The translations under genes were made by a program, and so were the position numbers. DNA of 64,000 bases. Source: Bacillus sp. SD088. GTDB taxonomy: Bacteria > Bacillota > Bacilli > Bacillales > Bacillaceae_C. Shown one piece after another: positions 36,690 to 45,591 of this stretch. Numbering within the stretch: the stretch's first letter is position 1; every line of letters starts with the position of its first letter. The notes beneath the pieces were generated by a model. It worked only from the letters and a program-made list of their open reading frames with translations. It ran no database searches and was not told the DNA's origin. The DNA is taken from positions 102,200 to 166,199 of the forward strand of contig NZ_JADIJK010000012.1 of the NCBI RefSeq assembly GCF_017355205.1, written 5' to 3'.

Positions 36690-38648
36690 TCAAGTGAGTG
36701 TTTGGTTCTGCTTTTTCTTGATCCAGTTAATAATCCCTCCATGGAGCATGACTTCCATTTGCCGAGGAGAAAGGGAGTGTTGCACAAGGATTTTTTCTTG
36801 TCTGTCCTTAATTCCGATTGTAAACTCATTGCCATTTTGCAGTTTTTCATGTAATCCATTCAACTCAAGGATATCTCCCTGTTGGAGCAAATCATAGTCA
36901 TTGGGTTGTGAAAAAGTTATCGGCAATATGCCAAAGTTTACTAAGTTTTGCCAATGGATACGGGCAAAGTCTTTAACTAAAGCGACGCGCATGCCTAGAT
37001 AGCGAGGGGCTAGAGCTGCGTGTTCACGACTAGAACCTTGTCCATAATTAAACCCACCTATAACTGCATGCCCGCTTTGGTCTACTAATTCTTTTGCACG
37101 TGTGTAATAACTTTGATCAATAATTTCAAAAGTGAATTTACTGATCTCTGGCAGATTGCTTCGATAAGGTAGTACTCTGGCTCCACCGGCAAGAATTTCA
37201 TCTGTTGAAATATTATCCCCCATTTTTAAAAGAACAGGAAGTTCCATTTGGTCTGGAAGTGTATCCATAGCAGGGATCGATGCGATATTGGGGCCTTTGT
37301 GTAATTCCACTTGTTTGGCCTCATCGGGTGGCAAGGGGGGATCCAACAGCGAGACATCAATGGTAGGATTTTTAGGTTCTTTCACTTTAGGAAAAGGGAA
37401 GTCCAATGTTCGTGGGTCAGTAATGACCCCTGTTAAGGCAGAGGCAGCAGCTGTCTCAGGACCACATAAAAAAACACTATCCTCTCGCGTTCCGGAGCGG
37501 CCTGGGAAATTTCGCGGTGTTGTCCGCAGGCTATTCCTTCCTGTTGCAGGTGCTTGTCCCATCCCGATACAACCATTACATCCTGCCTGATGTAATCTTG
37601 CACCTGACTGTAATAGACTAGCGATATGACTTTCTTTTACTAGGTCTGTCAGCATTTGTCTTGAGGTTGGATTAATATCAAATGAAATGCCTTTGGCTAC
37701 TGGCTTATCTTTTACGATTTCAGCAGCTATCGCGAAATCACGGTAACCCGGGTTTGCGGAAGAGCCAATATAGGATTGATAGATAGGTGTTCCAGCCACA
37801 TCTGTAACAGATACCACGTTTCCAGGGCTTGACGGTTTTGCGATTAACGGTTCAAGCTCTGACAAATTGATTTCTTCTTGTAAATCATATGTTGCTCCTT
37901 CATCTGCTTGTAATTCTATCCAGTCTGTTTCCCTTCCTTGTTCCTGCAAGAAACGTCTTATTTCAGAGTCAGAAGGGAAGACCGTCCCCGTTGCTCCCAA
38001 TTCTGCTCCCATATTTGCAATTACATGACGATCCATAGCAGATAACGTTTGAACGCCAGGACCGTAATATTCCATGACTTTTCCCACTCCGCCTTTTACA
38101 TCGTAACGACGAAGTAATTCAAGGATCACATCCTTGGCGCTGACCCAATCAGGAAGTTTCCCGGTTAGTTTTATACCCCACACTTGTGGCATTTTGACAT
38201 AAAAGGGTTCTCCAGCGATGGCTAAAGCCACATCCATTCCTCCAGCTCCCATTGCTAGCATGCCCATACAGCCATTTGCACACGTATGGCTATCAGATCC
38301 CAAAAGTGTTTTTCCGGGTTTAGCTAGTCTTTGCATATGGACGGGATGGCTTACACCATTGCCAGGTCTACTATAATAAATTCCAAAGCGTTTTGTGGCA
38401 CTTTGTAAAAATAAATGATCATCTGCATTTTTGCTATCTACCTGAATTAAATTGTGATCGACATATTGGGCAGAGGCTTCTGTCTTTGCTCGTTCAATGC
38501 CCATTGCCTCTAATTCCAACATTACCATTGTTCCCGTGGCATCTTGGGTTAATGTTTGATCAATTTTCAGCCCAATCTCGCTTCCGGTCGTCATTTCACC
38601 TGAAACCAAATGCGATTGAATTAGTTTTTGCGTGATTGTTAGTGCCAT
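36690..38648 (-). CDS. Aconitate hydratase-like protein
   Basis: A 652-residue member of the aconitase superfamily, shorter than the 900-residue AcnA used in the Bacillus TCA cycle. The [4Fe-4S] ligands are present: SDSHTCANG (Cys near 120) and GCNGCIGMG (CxxC near 358). The C-terminal swivel domain has GDNISTDEI, FNYGQGSSREHAALAPRYLG. It resembles the 'putative aconitate hydratase' group related to homoaconitase/isopropylmalate dehydratase; the actual substrate could be aconitate or another hydroxyacid. It is followed by the small zinc-finger-like gene after 17 bp. Confidence 0.88.
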   Translation of the reverse strand: MALTITQKLIQSHLVSGEMTTGSEIGLKIDQTLTQDATGTMVMLELEAMGIERAKTEASAQYVDHNLIQVDSKNADDHLFLQSATKRFGIYYSRPGNGVSHPVHMQRLAKPGKTLLGSDSHTCANGCMGMLAMGAGGMDVALAIAGEPFYVKMPQVWGIKLTGKLPDWVSAKDVILELLRRYDVKGGVGKVMEYYGPGVQTLSAMDRHVIANMGAELGATGTVFPSDSEIRRFLQEQGRETDWIELQADEGATYDLQEEINLSELEPLIAKPSSPGNVVSVTDVAGTPIYQSYIGSSANPGYRDFAIAAEIVKDKPVAKGISFDINPTSRQMLTDLVKESHIASLLQSGARLHQAGCNGCIGMGQAPATGRNSLRTTPRNFPGRSGTREDSVFLCGPETAAASALTGVITDPRTLDFPFPKVKEPKNPTIDVSLLDPPLPPDEAKQVELHKGPNIASIPAMDTLPDQMELPVLLKMGDNISTDEILAGGARVLPYRSNLPEISKFTFEIIDQSYYTRAKELVDQSGHAVIGGFNYGQGSSREHAALAPRYLGMRVALVKDFARIHWQNLVNFGILPITFSQPNDYDLLQQGDILELNGLHEKLQNGNEFTIGIKDRQEKILVQHSLSPRQMEVMLHGGIINWIKKKQNQTLT

Positions 38649-38864
38649 GATTTTCTTTCCTCCTGATCCGTTCTTGTTCTAAAGTCTTGGAAGGTTATAT
38701 TGGTTATTTTGAGGAAATTTGAAATTAATATACATAAAGAAGGGGACGTCCCAGAAGTCGAAAATCGTCAAAAAGGCTCCCTTGCCGCTGATACTATCCC
38801 CGCAGGCGTGTAGTCGTTTTTGGCGATTTTCTTAGAGTTCAAGAAAAGCGCAAGGCGCCCGCCT

Positions 38865-38947
38865 ATCGGCTCGAGATCAAATAACCTGAGACAAAGAAAG
38901 GCGTTCTTTGCCTTTCTTTGTCTCAGGTTATTTGATCTCGAGCCGAT
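38865..38947. repeat. 38-bp perfect inverted repeat with 7-nt loop
   Basis: Left arm 38865-38902 (starts ATCGGCTCGAGATCAAATAA) and right arm 38910-38947 are exact reverse complements; the loop is GTTCTTT. Just outside, GGCGCC occurs on both sides (38855 and 38949), extending the symmetry imperfectly. No coding frame. A shorter relative is at 15441-15520. It lies between the divergent aconitase-like gene and repeat copy F. Confidence 0.9.
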
Positions 38948-39008
38948 GGCGCCTGGAATTGGATCAAGCACTAACCAAAATTTATACTTTCCTATACTGT
39001 GAAAAAGA

Positions 39009-39128
39009 AGGACTGAGACATAACAAAAGTATTAAGTTCCAAAGACGAATAATACATTACCTTAGCGAGGGCGTATGCACCTTGGTAGTTAGGCTCATTC
39101 CTGGTGAAAATACCTTTTGTCCCAGCCC
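39009..39128 (-). repeat. Interspersed repeat family 1, copy F (internally deleted)
   Basis: GGACTGAGACATAACAAAAG, AGTTCCAAAGACGAATAATACA, TTACCTTAGCGAGGGCG, then the right end CCTGGTGAAAATACC and TTTTGTCCCAGCCCCC. The inner GC-rich part is missing. The T run after it could terminate the convergent MBL gene. Confidence 0.8.
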
Positions 39129-39174
39129 CCTTTTTTCGTTGCCGAAGACTTTTTGGACAGTTCCTAAATGAGAA

Positions 39175-40020
39175 TTAATTTACATACTTTCCATAATCAG
39201 GAATGGCAATTTGATTAAATTCATTGACAAGTTTTTCTAGACTTTTAGTCAGTACTTCTCCTTGTAAAGGTAAACCATGCCCTACAATGGCCGTATCTGG
39301 TTTTAAAGCTGCGAGTTTTTGAACAGATTCACGGGCGGCGTCCCAATCTGTTGTTAGATATCTTGGCGGGCCATTAATTTCTTGCTCCTGGGTGAATACT
39401 TTATAAAGAGCATCCTGCTTAACAGTAATAAAGGCATCACCTGCGATTAGTGCTCGATCTTCATCCCTAAAAAAGGAGACATGTCCTGGCGAATGCCCTG
39501 GTGTGTGTAGCCAACGAAACCCTGGCATATGTGGAACACTTCCATCTTCAGGTAATGCTTGAACATGATTCCCTAATTGAATTGCTTCATTTGGGAAATA
39601 TGGCGATAGTTTCGCCACTACCCCTCCTTCAACAGTCGCATCAGGCTCTGGATAATCCTTTTCTCCTGTTAAAAAAGGAAGTTCTAACTGATGAGCATAT
39701 ACCGGAATATCCCAGTGCTCAATTAACTCAATCACAGCGCCAATATGGTCGAAATGTCCATGTGTCAATAGGATGGCTTTAGGACGGGAATTCTCCCCAA
39801 ATCGTTTTTCCGTCTCTTTGATGATGGCTGGAGCAGAATGAGGCATACCAGCATCGACTAAAACAAAAGATGAATCATTCGGTTGCCCTACCATGGCAAT
39901 ATTTACGATTTGTACCGTATAACAATATAGATCCGATAAGACCTCTTGGCCAACACCACTTCCTATAGAAGTAGTGGGGATATATTTATAATCGGATCCA
40001 TAGGACAGTTCCTTGTCCAA
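39175..40020 (-). CDS. Metallo-beta-lactamase fold hydrolase
   Basis: A 281-residue metallohydrolase with the zinc motif LTHGHFDHIGAV (HxHxDH), HTPGHSPGHVSFF, AGDAF and the C-terminal IVGHGLPLQ. It is a general MBL-fold protein, not a beta-lactamase in function, and may act on a thioester or phosphodiester. No signal peptide. The start codon is preceded by AAAGGAGG. Monocistronic. Confidence 0.9.
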   Translation of the reverse strand: MDKELSYGSDYKYIPTTSIGSGVGQEVLSDLYCYTVQIVNIAMVGQPNDSSFVLVDAGMPHSAPAIIKETEKRFGENSRPKAILLTHGHFDHIGAVIELIEHWDIPVYAHQLELPFLTGEKDYPEPDATVEGGVVAKLSPYFPNEAIQLGNHVQALPEDGSVPHMPGFRWLHTPGHSPGHVSFFRDEDRALIAGDAFITVKQDALYKVFTQEQEINGPPRYLTTDWDAARESVQKLAALKPDTAIVGHGLPLQGEVLTKSLEKLVNEFNQIAIPDYGKYVN

Positions 40021-40214
40021 TAAAAGAACCTCCTTTAAAATAAAAAAGTGAATCTTGTTTAGTGTTTAGCTTTTAACTGAAAATCATTCAATTTGTTACT
40101 GACAAAAGATTGGCTAATTCTTCTATGTAAAACTTTCCGTAAAAAGGTCAATATAAAGATGTAGTTGATTCTAAGTCTTATGCATGATCCACTATAGAAA
40201 GGATGTTGTTTGTG

Positions 40215-40430
40215 ATGAAAAGCAATGTTCAGGTTTTACCAATTATTGCTTCAATTGGGGTTGGAGCTGTAGCTTATAGCATGATGACTGGAAAAGCAGG
40301 ACAACTGCAAAACATGATTCCCCAGTTATCAGGTATGAGTCAACAAGGTAGCAGTCAGCAACAATCTGGAATGAGCCAACAAGGTGGCAGTCAGCAAAGC
40401 TCTGAAAACACATCCTCTCAAATGCAATAA
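40215..40430 (+). CDS. Small membrane-anchored Gln/Ser-rich protein (DUF3918-like)
   Basis: A 71-residue protein with one N-terminal hydrophobic segment (VLPIIASIGVGAVAYSMMTG) and a low-complexity tail in which GMSQQGSSQQQS and GMSQQGGSQQSS form two imperfect 12-residue repeats. The hydrophobic start resembles DUF3918-type Bacillus proteins. Function unknown; such proteins are often expressed during sporulation. ATG 40215 is chosen over 40203 since AAAGGA lies 12 nt before it, too close to 40203. Confidence 0.65.
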   Translation: MKSNVQVLPIIASIGVGAVAYSMMTGKAGQLQNMIPQLSGMSQQGSSQQQSGMSQQGGSQQSSENTSSQMQ

Positions 40431-40464
40431 GGTTAAAATACTACATGAAATGCAGGTTAAAACA

Positions 40465-40508
40465 AAAACTCGGATTTAGGAGTTCTCTCCAATCCGAGTT
40501 TTCTTTAT
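40465..40508. terminator. Bidirectional terminator
   Basis: Perfect 12-bp stem AAAACTCGGATT (40465-40476) / AATCCGAGTTTT (40491-40502), T-rich to the right and A-rich to the left. It serves the small gene at 40215 and the convergent YjcZ-type gene. Confidence 0.88.
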
Positions 40509-40523
40509 TATATTTTTGGCTTA

Positions 40524-40631
40524 TTAATATCCATAACCACCGACAAAACCACCGGCCCCTACAATAATCAAGAGGATAAACAAGACAACAATCAGCGCAA
40601 ATCCGCCTCCGAATCCAAATCCCTCAGACAT
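40524..40631 (-). CDS. YjcZ family small protein (sporulation-associated)
   Basis: A 35-residue protein beginning MSEGFGFGGGFALIVVLFIL and ending VGGYGY: a Gly-rich start, one membrane helix and a Gly/Tyr-rich end, the pattern of YjcZ-type proteins found in Bacillus spores. The ATG at 40631 follows AGGAGGTGG by 6 nt, a very strong site. Role unknown in detail. Confidence 0.88.
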   Translation of the reverse strand: MSEGFGFGGGFALIVVLFILLIIVGAGGFVGGYGY

Positions 40632-40830
40632 ACAACTCCACCTCCTAAAAATCTTTCAGTATTACCATATGTGAATAAAATGAAGCTGGAAGGATAAATG
40701 CCTAGATAATTGTTCTTTCTAATAAAAAATATCTCTGTGAGTAATAATTTAAGCCATTTGTTCTAGATTTAAAAGATTTTCATATGTATCTATGTAGTTG
40801 GCAAAACTTTAACACTAAGGGGGATACAAC

Positions 40831-42879
40831 ATGGATGATAAGCCATCTAGAAACCAAAAGCCTAAAACGAATGCTAAACAGAAGCAATTAGATCAATATC
40901 GTATACATGACGCGGGAAAGCCAATGACGACCCAGGAAGGGAAAAAAAGATCACAGGATCAGGATCAATTAAAGGCTGGTATACGTGGTCCTAGTTTACG
41001 TCAGGATTATGAGTTCTTTGAAAAGATGTCCCATTTTGTTCATGAAGAAATACCAGAAAGAGTGGTTCATGCAAGAGGTTACAGCGCACACGGAGAGTTT
41101 GAATGTTATCAGTCCATGAGACATGTGACAAAAGCGGGCTTCTTACAGGAAGCGGGAAAAAAGACACCATTAACGATCCGTTTTTCTACTGTACAAGGTG
41201 CTAAAGGGTCTTATGATACGGCAAGAGATTTACGATGCCAGGGTGTTAAGCTTTATACAGAAGAAGGAAATGTCGATCTGACAACGATAGCCATGCCTGT
41301 ATTAATTAACCAAGACGCGATGAAATTTCCGGATGCGATGCATGCATATCAAGCTAAGCAAGCTGATGATATCCCAACGGCAAGCGGAGCCCACGACAGG
41401 TTTTGGGATTATGTAGCCAATAACGATGAAGCACTTCATATGGTCCTATGGATCATGTCTGATCGAGGCATTCTAAGAAGTTACCGAATGATGGAATCAT
41501 GGTCCATTAATACGTACTTATTTGTGAATGAGCAAGGTGTAGCTACCTTTATGAGGTATGTTTGGAAGCCTGTGCTAGGTGTCCATTCCCTGCTGCAGGA
41601 TGAGGCACTGAAAATTGGTGGGCTTGATCCTGACTTTCACCGACGCGATCTCAGAGAGGCGATTGACCATGGTGCTTATCCTGAATATGAATTAGGTGTT
41701 CAGTTGATTTCGATGGAAGATGAATTCAAATTCGACTTTGATGTGCTTGATCCTGCAAAGTTTTGGCCAGAAGAAGTTGTCCCTGTTCAAATGATTGGTA
41801 AAATGACACTTAATAGAAATATTGATAATTACTTTACAGAGTCTGAACAGGTAGCGTTTAACCCTGCAAATGTCGTGCCCGGAATTGATTTTTCAAATGA
41901 TCCTGTCTTACAGGGGAGGTTAGTTGCGTATAGAGATACACAACAACATCGACTTGGCAGCGCCAATTATGTTGAATTGCCAATTAATAAGCCACTCTGC
42001 CCGTTTCATAATAATCAGCGCCGAGGTTATATGAGACAGCGAATTGATGTTGACAAGGTGAACTACCATGAAAATTCACTAGCAAATAACACACCATATA
42101 CGGTGCCTCCAGAAGAAGGCGGCTATGCAGATTATCCGGAGAAAGTAGAGGGCTACAAAATTCGAGCCAGAAGCGATTCGTTCAAGGATTATTTTTCACA
42201 ACCACGAATCTTTTGGAACAGTTTGACGCCCATTGAAAAACAGCATACTATCGAGGGATTAAGTTATCAAGTTGGGAGCGTAAAAAGCGAATCTGTCCGC
42301 CAGCAAGTTGTTGATTTACTTGTTAATGTGGATAAAGAGCTGGCATATATCGTCGCTGATAATATTGGTGTCGACAGGCCTAGTGGTGATAGTGTTGCTG
42401 TTTCTACAAGTTACCCTTCTCTTAGCCAGGCCAATACGCCAAAATATGCTTATACTCAAAAAGTAGGTGTGTTGGTAGGTAATGGTTTTAACAGCCAAGA
42501 GGTCATCAATGTGCTGAATTACTTAAAGCAAAATGGAGTATTTATAGAAATTGTAAGTGAAAAACTGGGTACTGTTTCCGGAGCAGATGGAACAAAACTC
42601 AAAGTTGATAAAACATTTCTTACCACAAGTCCTTATTTAGTGGATACGTTATATGTCGTTGGCGGAAACGCTAGAAATGATGCGAAATTCCATCAAGATG
42701 TCATGTCCTTTATAAGAGATGCATACAGCCATTATAAACCAATTGGTGTTGCAACAATGGCACAGTCCCAGTTTCAAATTAAAGCTTCATCAGGTGTCGT
42801 TTTTGCCGGGAATAACCCTAACTTTGGAGAGGAATTTATTACAGCGATTGCGACACAACGCTTTTGGGATCGGACATAA
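40831..42879 (+). CDS. katE: Large-subunit catalase (KatE/HPII type)
   Basis: Heme hydroperoxidase of 682 residues that decomposes H2O2. The catalase core spans about 50-530, with the distal His in RVVHARGYSAHG (near residue 80), the Asn/Arg region LTIRFSTVQG, and the proximal heme Tyr in RLVAYRDTQQHRLG (near 366). The C-terminal 150 residues (KVGVLVGNGFNSQEV, TLYVVGG) are the flavodoxin-like/class I glutamine amidotransferase-like domain typical of large-subunit catalases. It has a long, charged N-terminal tail. B. subtilis KatE is a general stress (SigB) protein; I could not find a convincing SigB promoter here. Confidence 0.96.
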   Translation: MDDKPSRNQKPKTNAKQKQLDQYRIHDAGKPMTTQEGKKRSQDQDQLKAGIRGPSLRQDYEFFEKMSHFVHEEIPERVVHARGYSAHGEFECYQSMRHVTKAGFLQEAGKKTPLTIRFSTVQGAKGSYDTARDLRCQGVKLYTEEGNVDLTTIAMPVLINQDAMKFPDAMHAYQAKQADDIPTASGAHDRFWDYVANNDEALHMVLWIMSDRGILRSYRMMESWSINTYLFVNEQGVATFMRYVWKPVLGVHSLLQDEALKIGGLDPDFHRRDLREAIDHGAYPEYELGVQLISMEDEFKFDFDVLDPAKFWPEEVVPVQMIGKMTLNRNIDNYFTESEQVAFNPANVVPGIDFSNDPVLQGRLVAYRDTQQHRLGSANYVELPINKPLCPFHNNQRRGYMRQRIDVDKVNYHENSLANNTPYTVPPEEGGYADYPEKVEGYKIRARSDSFKDYFSQPRIFWNSLTPIEKQHTIEGLSYQVGSVKSESVRQQVVDLLVNVDKELAYIVADNIGVDRPSGDSVAVSTSYPSLSQANTPKYAYTQKVGVLVGNGFNSQEVINVLNYLKQNGVFIEIVSEKLGTVSGADGTKLKVDKTFLTTSPYLVDTLYVVGGNARNDAKFHQDVMSFIRDAYSHYKPIGVATMAQSQFQIKASSGVVFAGNNPNFGEEFITAIATQRFWDRT

Positions 42880-42900
42880 TTATGCCGACTACGGAGTTGC

Positions 42901-43097
42901 TAGGGACAAAAGTGTTTTCACCTAAGAAAAACTTGAACTTATAGAGTGTATATACTCCGCTCCGGAAATATATTTCTCTTTCCGAGAGCGAGTGTTAAGT
43001 CTCCTCCAGCTTGAGTTGTCCGGGGGCTTACCGAACTCTTATTTCCTGTAGAAGTCTACGTATATTTCCTCCGCTAACGAATGTTTTGTCCCAGCTT
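42901..43097 (+). repeat. Interspersed repeat family 1, copy G
   Basis: TAGGGACAAAAGTGTTTTCACC at the left, blocks ATATACTCCGCTCCGGAAATA and TCTACGTATATTTCC inside, and TTTTGTCCCAGC at the right. Same orientation as copy A and of full length. It lies between catalase and the acetyltransferase gene. Confidence 0.85.
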
Positions 43098-43257
43098 CTT
43101 TCCATATTCATTGAAATATAAGAAACGTTCCCTAGAAATAGGATACATAATAGTTTCACCCTTTATCGATAACAAAAAAGCGAAAATAAAAACTATTTCA
43201 TGTTATATTAGAAGATGAGTAAGGCGGAATATGAAAACGCTGTAAAGGGGGAAGAAC

Positions 43258-43722
43258 ATGGGAGATCTTTTAGTACCACTTTATCGATTACCGGCTGATG
43301 TAAGAATGGATGAAGAGAAAACGTATGCAATTCGCAGACCCATCCCACCGGAAAAACATATTGTGGTGAATTGGGTAAGGCAGCATTTTTCTGAAAAATG
43401 GGCGAGTGAGTGTGAAGTTGCTTGTTCGCAAACACCAGCATCTTGTCTTATCGCAATAGAAGGGAATAAGATATTAGGTTTTGCCTGCTTCAATGTTACC
43501 TATTTAAATTTTTTCGGTCCAACTGGAGTAGATATTGAGGCGCGAGGCAAAGGAATCGGGCGAGAACTTTTATTACTTAGCTTACTTGAAATGAAGCATA
43601 TGGGATACGCTTATGCCATTATTGGTGGAGCTGGCCCTGTTGCTTTTTATCAGAAGACGGTAGGTGCTATCGAGATACCAGATTCCAATAATGGAGCTTA
43701 TAAAGGAATGTTAGATGGCTAG
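43258..43722 (+). CDS. GNAT family N-acetyltransferase
   Basis: A 154-residue acetyltransferase of the GNAT fold. The acetyl-CoA pyrophosphate loop is EARGKGIGRELL (near residue 98), followed by the helix LLLSLLEMKHMGYAYAIIGG and the closing GPVAFYQKTVGA. The substrate cannot be predicted. AAGGGGGAAG precedes the ATG. A weak cre-like sequence overlaps the leader (43232-43245). No operon partners. Confidence 0.88.
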   Translation: MGDLLVPLYRLPADVRMDEEKTYAIRRPIPPEKHIVVNWVRQHFSEKWASECEVACSQTPASCLIAIEGNKILGFACFNVTYLNFFGPTGVDIEARGKGIGRELLLLSLLEMKHMGYAYAIIGGAGPVAFYQKTVGAIEIPDSNNGAYKGMLDG

Positions 43723-43827
43723 ATTGTTTGAGTCGTGCAATAGGCTGGTACCCAGTAACTACTACACTTTGGTTTCTGGGAGCGTTGTCAACATCAGCTC
43801 TTCTTTCAGGCTCACTGTGTTTTCTTT

Positions 43828-43975
43828 ATCCCGCATTAACGGGCAGTAATCCCCCACCTCAAGGCTTTAGAGAATACGGAGAAGCACAGGTGGGGGATAC
43901 ACTGCCCGTAAAAGCCCGATTGGTTCAACTAACAATCAGTGGGGGATGAAAGAAAACCCCCACTGATTGAAGGTT
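43828..43975 (-). repeat. Hairpin-rich element resembling IS200/IS605 ends
   Basis: Two strong hairpins stand side by side: CAATCAGTGGGGG (43933-43945) / CCCCCACTGATTG (43957-43969), and a 20-bp nearly perfect stem CGGGCAGTAATCCCCCACCT (43840-43859) with its complement at 43888-43908. On the minus strand it reads CTTCAATCAGTGGG ... AATGCGGGATAA. Deleted versions with the same ends lie at 4661-4700 and 48830-48868. Such paired subterminal hairpins occur in IS200/IS605 elements and their MITE-like derivatives, but no transposase gene is present. A short overlapping plus-strand frame (43728-43949) is not supported as a gene. Confidence 0.5.
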
Positions 43976-44056
43976 CACTTTATCTTAAGCTTTTTGGAAA
44001 TTCGCCGTCCCCCTTGCTTTTCTTTCAGCATATGAAGGAAAGTAGGGGGGATTTTT

Positions 44057-44992
44057 ATGGGGAAAAAAGGTGATTTTTCCATAGCTGTCATCCTACTTGT
44101 TTTGATGATTCCATTATTCTTTTGCATGATTAACAATACGGATTGGACAACAGAGAAGCTTGATAAGGACCATAATCAAAATAAGGAACAAGAACAGCGA
44201 GAGAATCAGAACAATCAAGATGAAAAGGACACCAATGGAAAAGAGGAAGACAAGAAAGATAAAAAAGATAAAAAAGATAAAAAAGATAAAAAAGATAAAG
44301 GAAAGGCTGAAGACAAAGATAAGACGAATAAAAACCAAGACAGTGAGAAAGTGATCTGGGGTGTAGATTCTGCAAGTGTCACAACAGAAGAAGTTTATGT
44401 TTGTGTCAATCGGCATTTCGGAAAACCAGAAATATGGGGAAGATACCTTGGGACTATAGAGGATGTATCACAGGGAATCACGAAAGAGGAAAGCCAATAT
44501 TTGCATGAGCAAGAGATTAAAGTTTTGGCGATCTATAATCACTTTGATGGAGCGAAGGGATATGATCATGGCGTTGAGTTAGCCCAACATGCCGTTTCCC
44601 TTGCAGAAGAGGCTGGACTCCCTGAGGGGAAAGCGATCTTTGCTGATATTGAACCAGAATATCCAGTAAATGCCGCGTTTATCCAAGGATGGTTTGACGG
44701 AATCAAAGATGCCTCTTATCACCCCGGGATTTATGGCGTCTTTGCAGAAGAACAGCCCTTATTCAAGGAATATGAACAAGCCGTAAAGGACAGGGAGGAG
44801 ATCGAGAAGCAACTGATCATCTGGTCAGCTCATCCCCAAATCGAAATTACATCTAAAGAAAAGGCACCAGAATATGAGCCAATTGCACCAGAGGGAAGCT
44901 TCTTATTGGGGTGGCAGTATGGGATTGATGCCGAGAAGTGTAATATTGATACAAATCTGTTCAAAGCTGAGATTAACGAATATTTGTGGTAA
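44057..44992 (+). CDS. DUF1906 glycoside-hydrolase-like protein, membrane-anchored
   Basis: A 311-residue surface protein. It has a short cytosolic start, one membrane helix (about 8-28), a charged linker (about 35-95) with five tandem KKD units, and a C-terminal domain (100-311) that matches DUF1906/Rv2525c-like glycoside hydrolase-like proteins: WGVDSASVTTEEVY, WGRYLGT, IKVLAIYNHFDG, IFADIEPEYP and GWQYGID. Such domains are related to GH25 lysozymes and probably act on cell-wall glycans. The linker DNA is a run of five 9-bp repeats (AAAAAAGAT) and should be prone to slippage. Confidence 0.85.
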   Translation: MGKKGDFSIAVILLVLMIPLFFCMINNTDWTTEKLDKDHNQNKEQEQRENQNNQDEKDTNGKEEDKKDKKDKKDKKDKKDKGKAEDKDKTNKNQDSEKVIWGVDSASVTTEEVYVCVNRHFGKPEIWGRYLGTIEDVSQGITKEESQYLHEQEIKVLAIYNHFDGAKGYDHGVELAQHAVSLAEEAGLPEGKAIFADIEPEYPVNAAFIQGWFDGIKDASYHPGIYGVFAEEQPLFKEYEQAVKDREEIEKQLIIWSAHPQIEITSKEKAPEYEPIAPEGSFLLGWQYGIDAEKCNIDTNLFKAEINEYLW

Positions 44993-45591
44993 GACTGGTA
45001 GATTTTTTACAAGAAAATAAACGAGACCTCCATCAGTGGAAGTTTTTCAATTCCACTTAGACTGCTTTGGAATTTCCTAGTCTTGAAGTGGGAATTTATG
45101 GATGGTTGTACAGGGATAAAAAATAAAAAATGATTATAATTACCTATTTTTTAAAAAGTGGGGGTGAAAATTACCAGTTAAAAAAGAAAAACTTTAGCAG
45201 ATAGAGAAAAGTTGAAAGAAAATTAAGGGCAATAGACCTTATCGGAATATTCATTGAAAATTTTTAAATGGGAAATTTGTAACAATTTGTTTGAAGCTGT
45301 ATTTTTACTCCATTGACCGAAGTGTGAACTAATGATATTACTTTTATTTAGGGTAAAACAGATATTACTAATAAAGCTTATTTTTGTGGTTATTTTTCTG
45401 AACTTGTTCAGTAGCTACTAGGAATTTCCGAGATGAAACCTTTTCGTTAAGGATATCGTATGGTGAATATGGGAAACTATTCCAATTACAGATCTCTTAT
45501 GGTTTAAAAAGGAAATAAGAGGGAAAAAAGAAATGATATAAATTTTTTTCTGAATACAATGAAAAATAGTTAGAGAGAGTAAGAGGTAAAA
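44993..45591. other. AT-rich intergenic region before the PKS/NRPS cluster
   Basis: About 600 bp without a supported gene. At 45041-45063 AGTGGAA/TTCCACT forms a hairpin next to a CCATCAGTGG motif shared with the element at 43828. A weak SigA-like promoter TTGACC-17 bp-TATTAC lies at 45313-45341. The remainder is highly AT-rich, as often seen at the edge of horizontally acquired clusters. It likely holds the control region for sfp and the biosynthetic genes. Confidence 0.45.

Noticed and set aside
39175..40020. Beta-lactam resistance gene
   Set aside because: The protein has the metallo-beta-lactamase fold but lacks a signal peptide and the class B active-site pattern; it belongs to the general hydrolase group.
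31348..43097. Regularly recurring repeats considered as a CRISPR array
   Set aside because: The repeats are 100-220 bp, kilobases apart and in both orientations; there are no short direct repeats with spacers and no cas genes.
43232..43245. A cre-like sequence TGAAAACGCTGTAA before the acetyltransferase gene
   Set aside because: It matches the consensus imperfectly, overlaps the ribosome binding region and no promoter is evident; not strong enough to list as a site.
43728..43949. A 73-codon plus-strand frame overlapping the hairpin element
   Set aside because: It has no ribosome binding site, runs through both arms of two strong hairpins and shows no recognisable family; the hairpins explain the sequence better.
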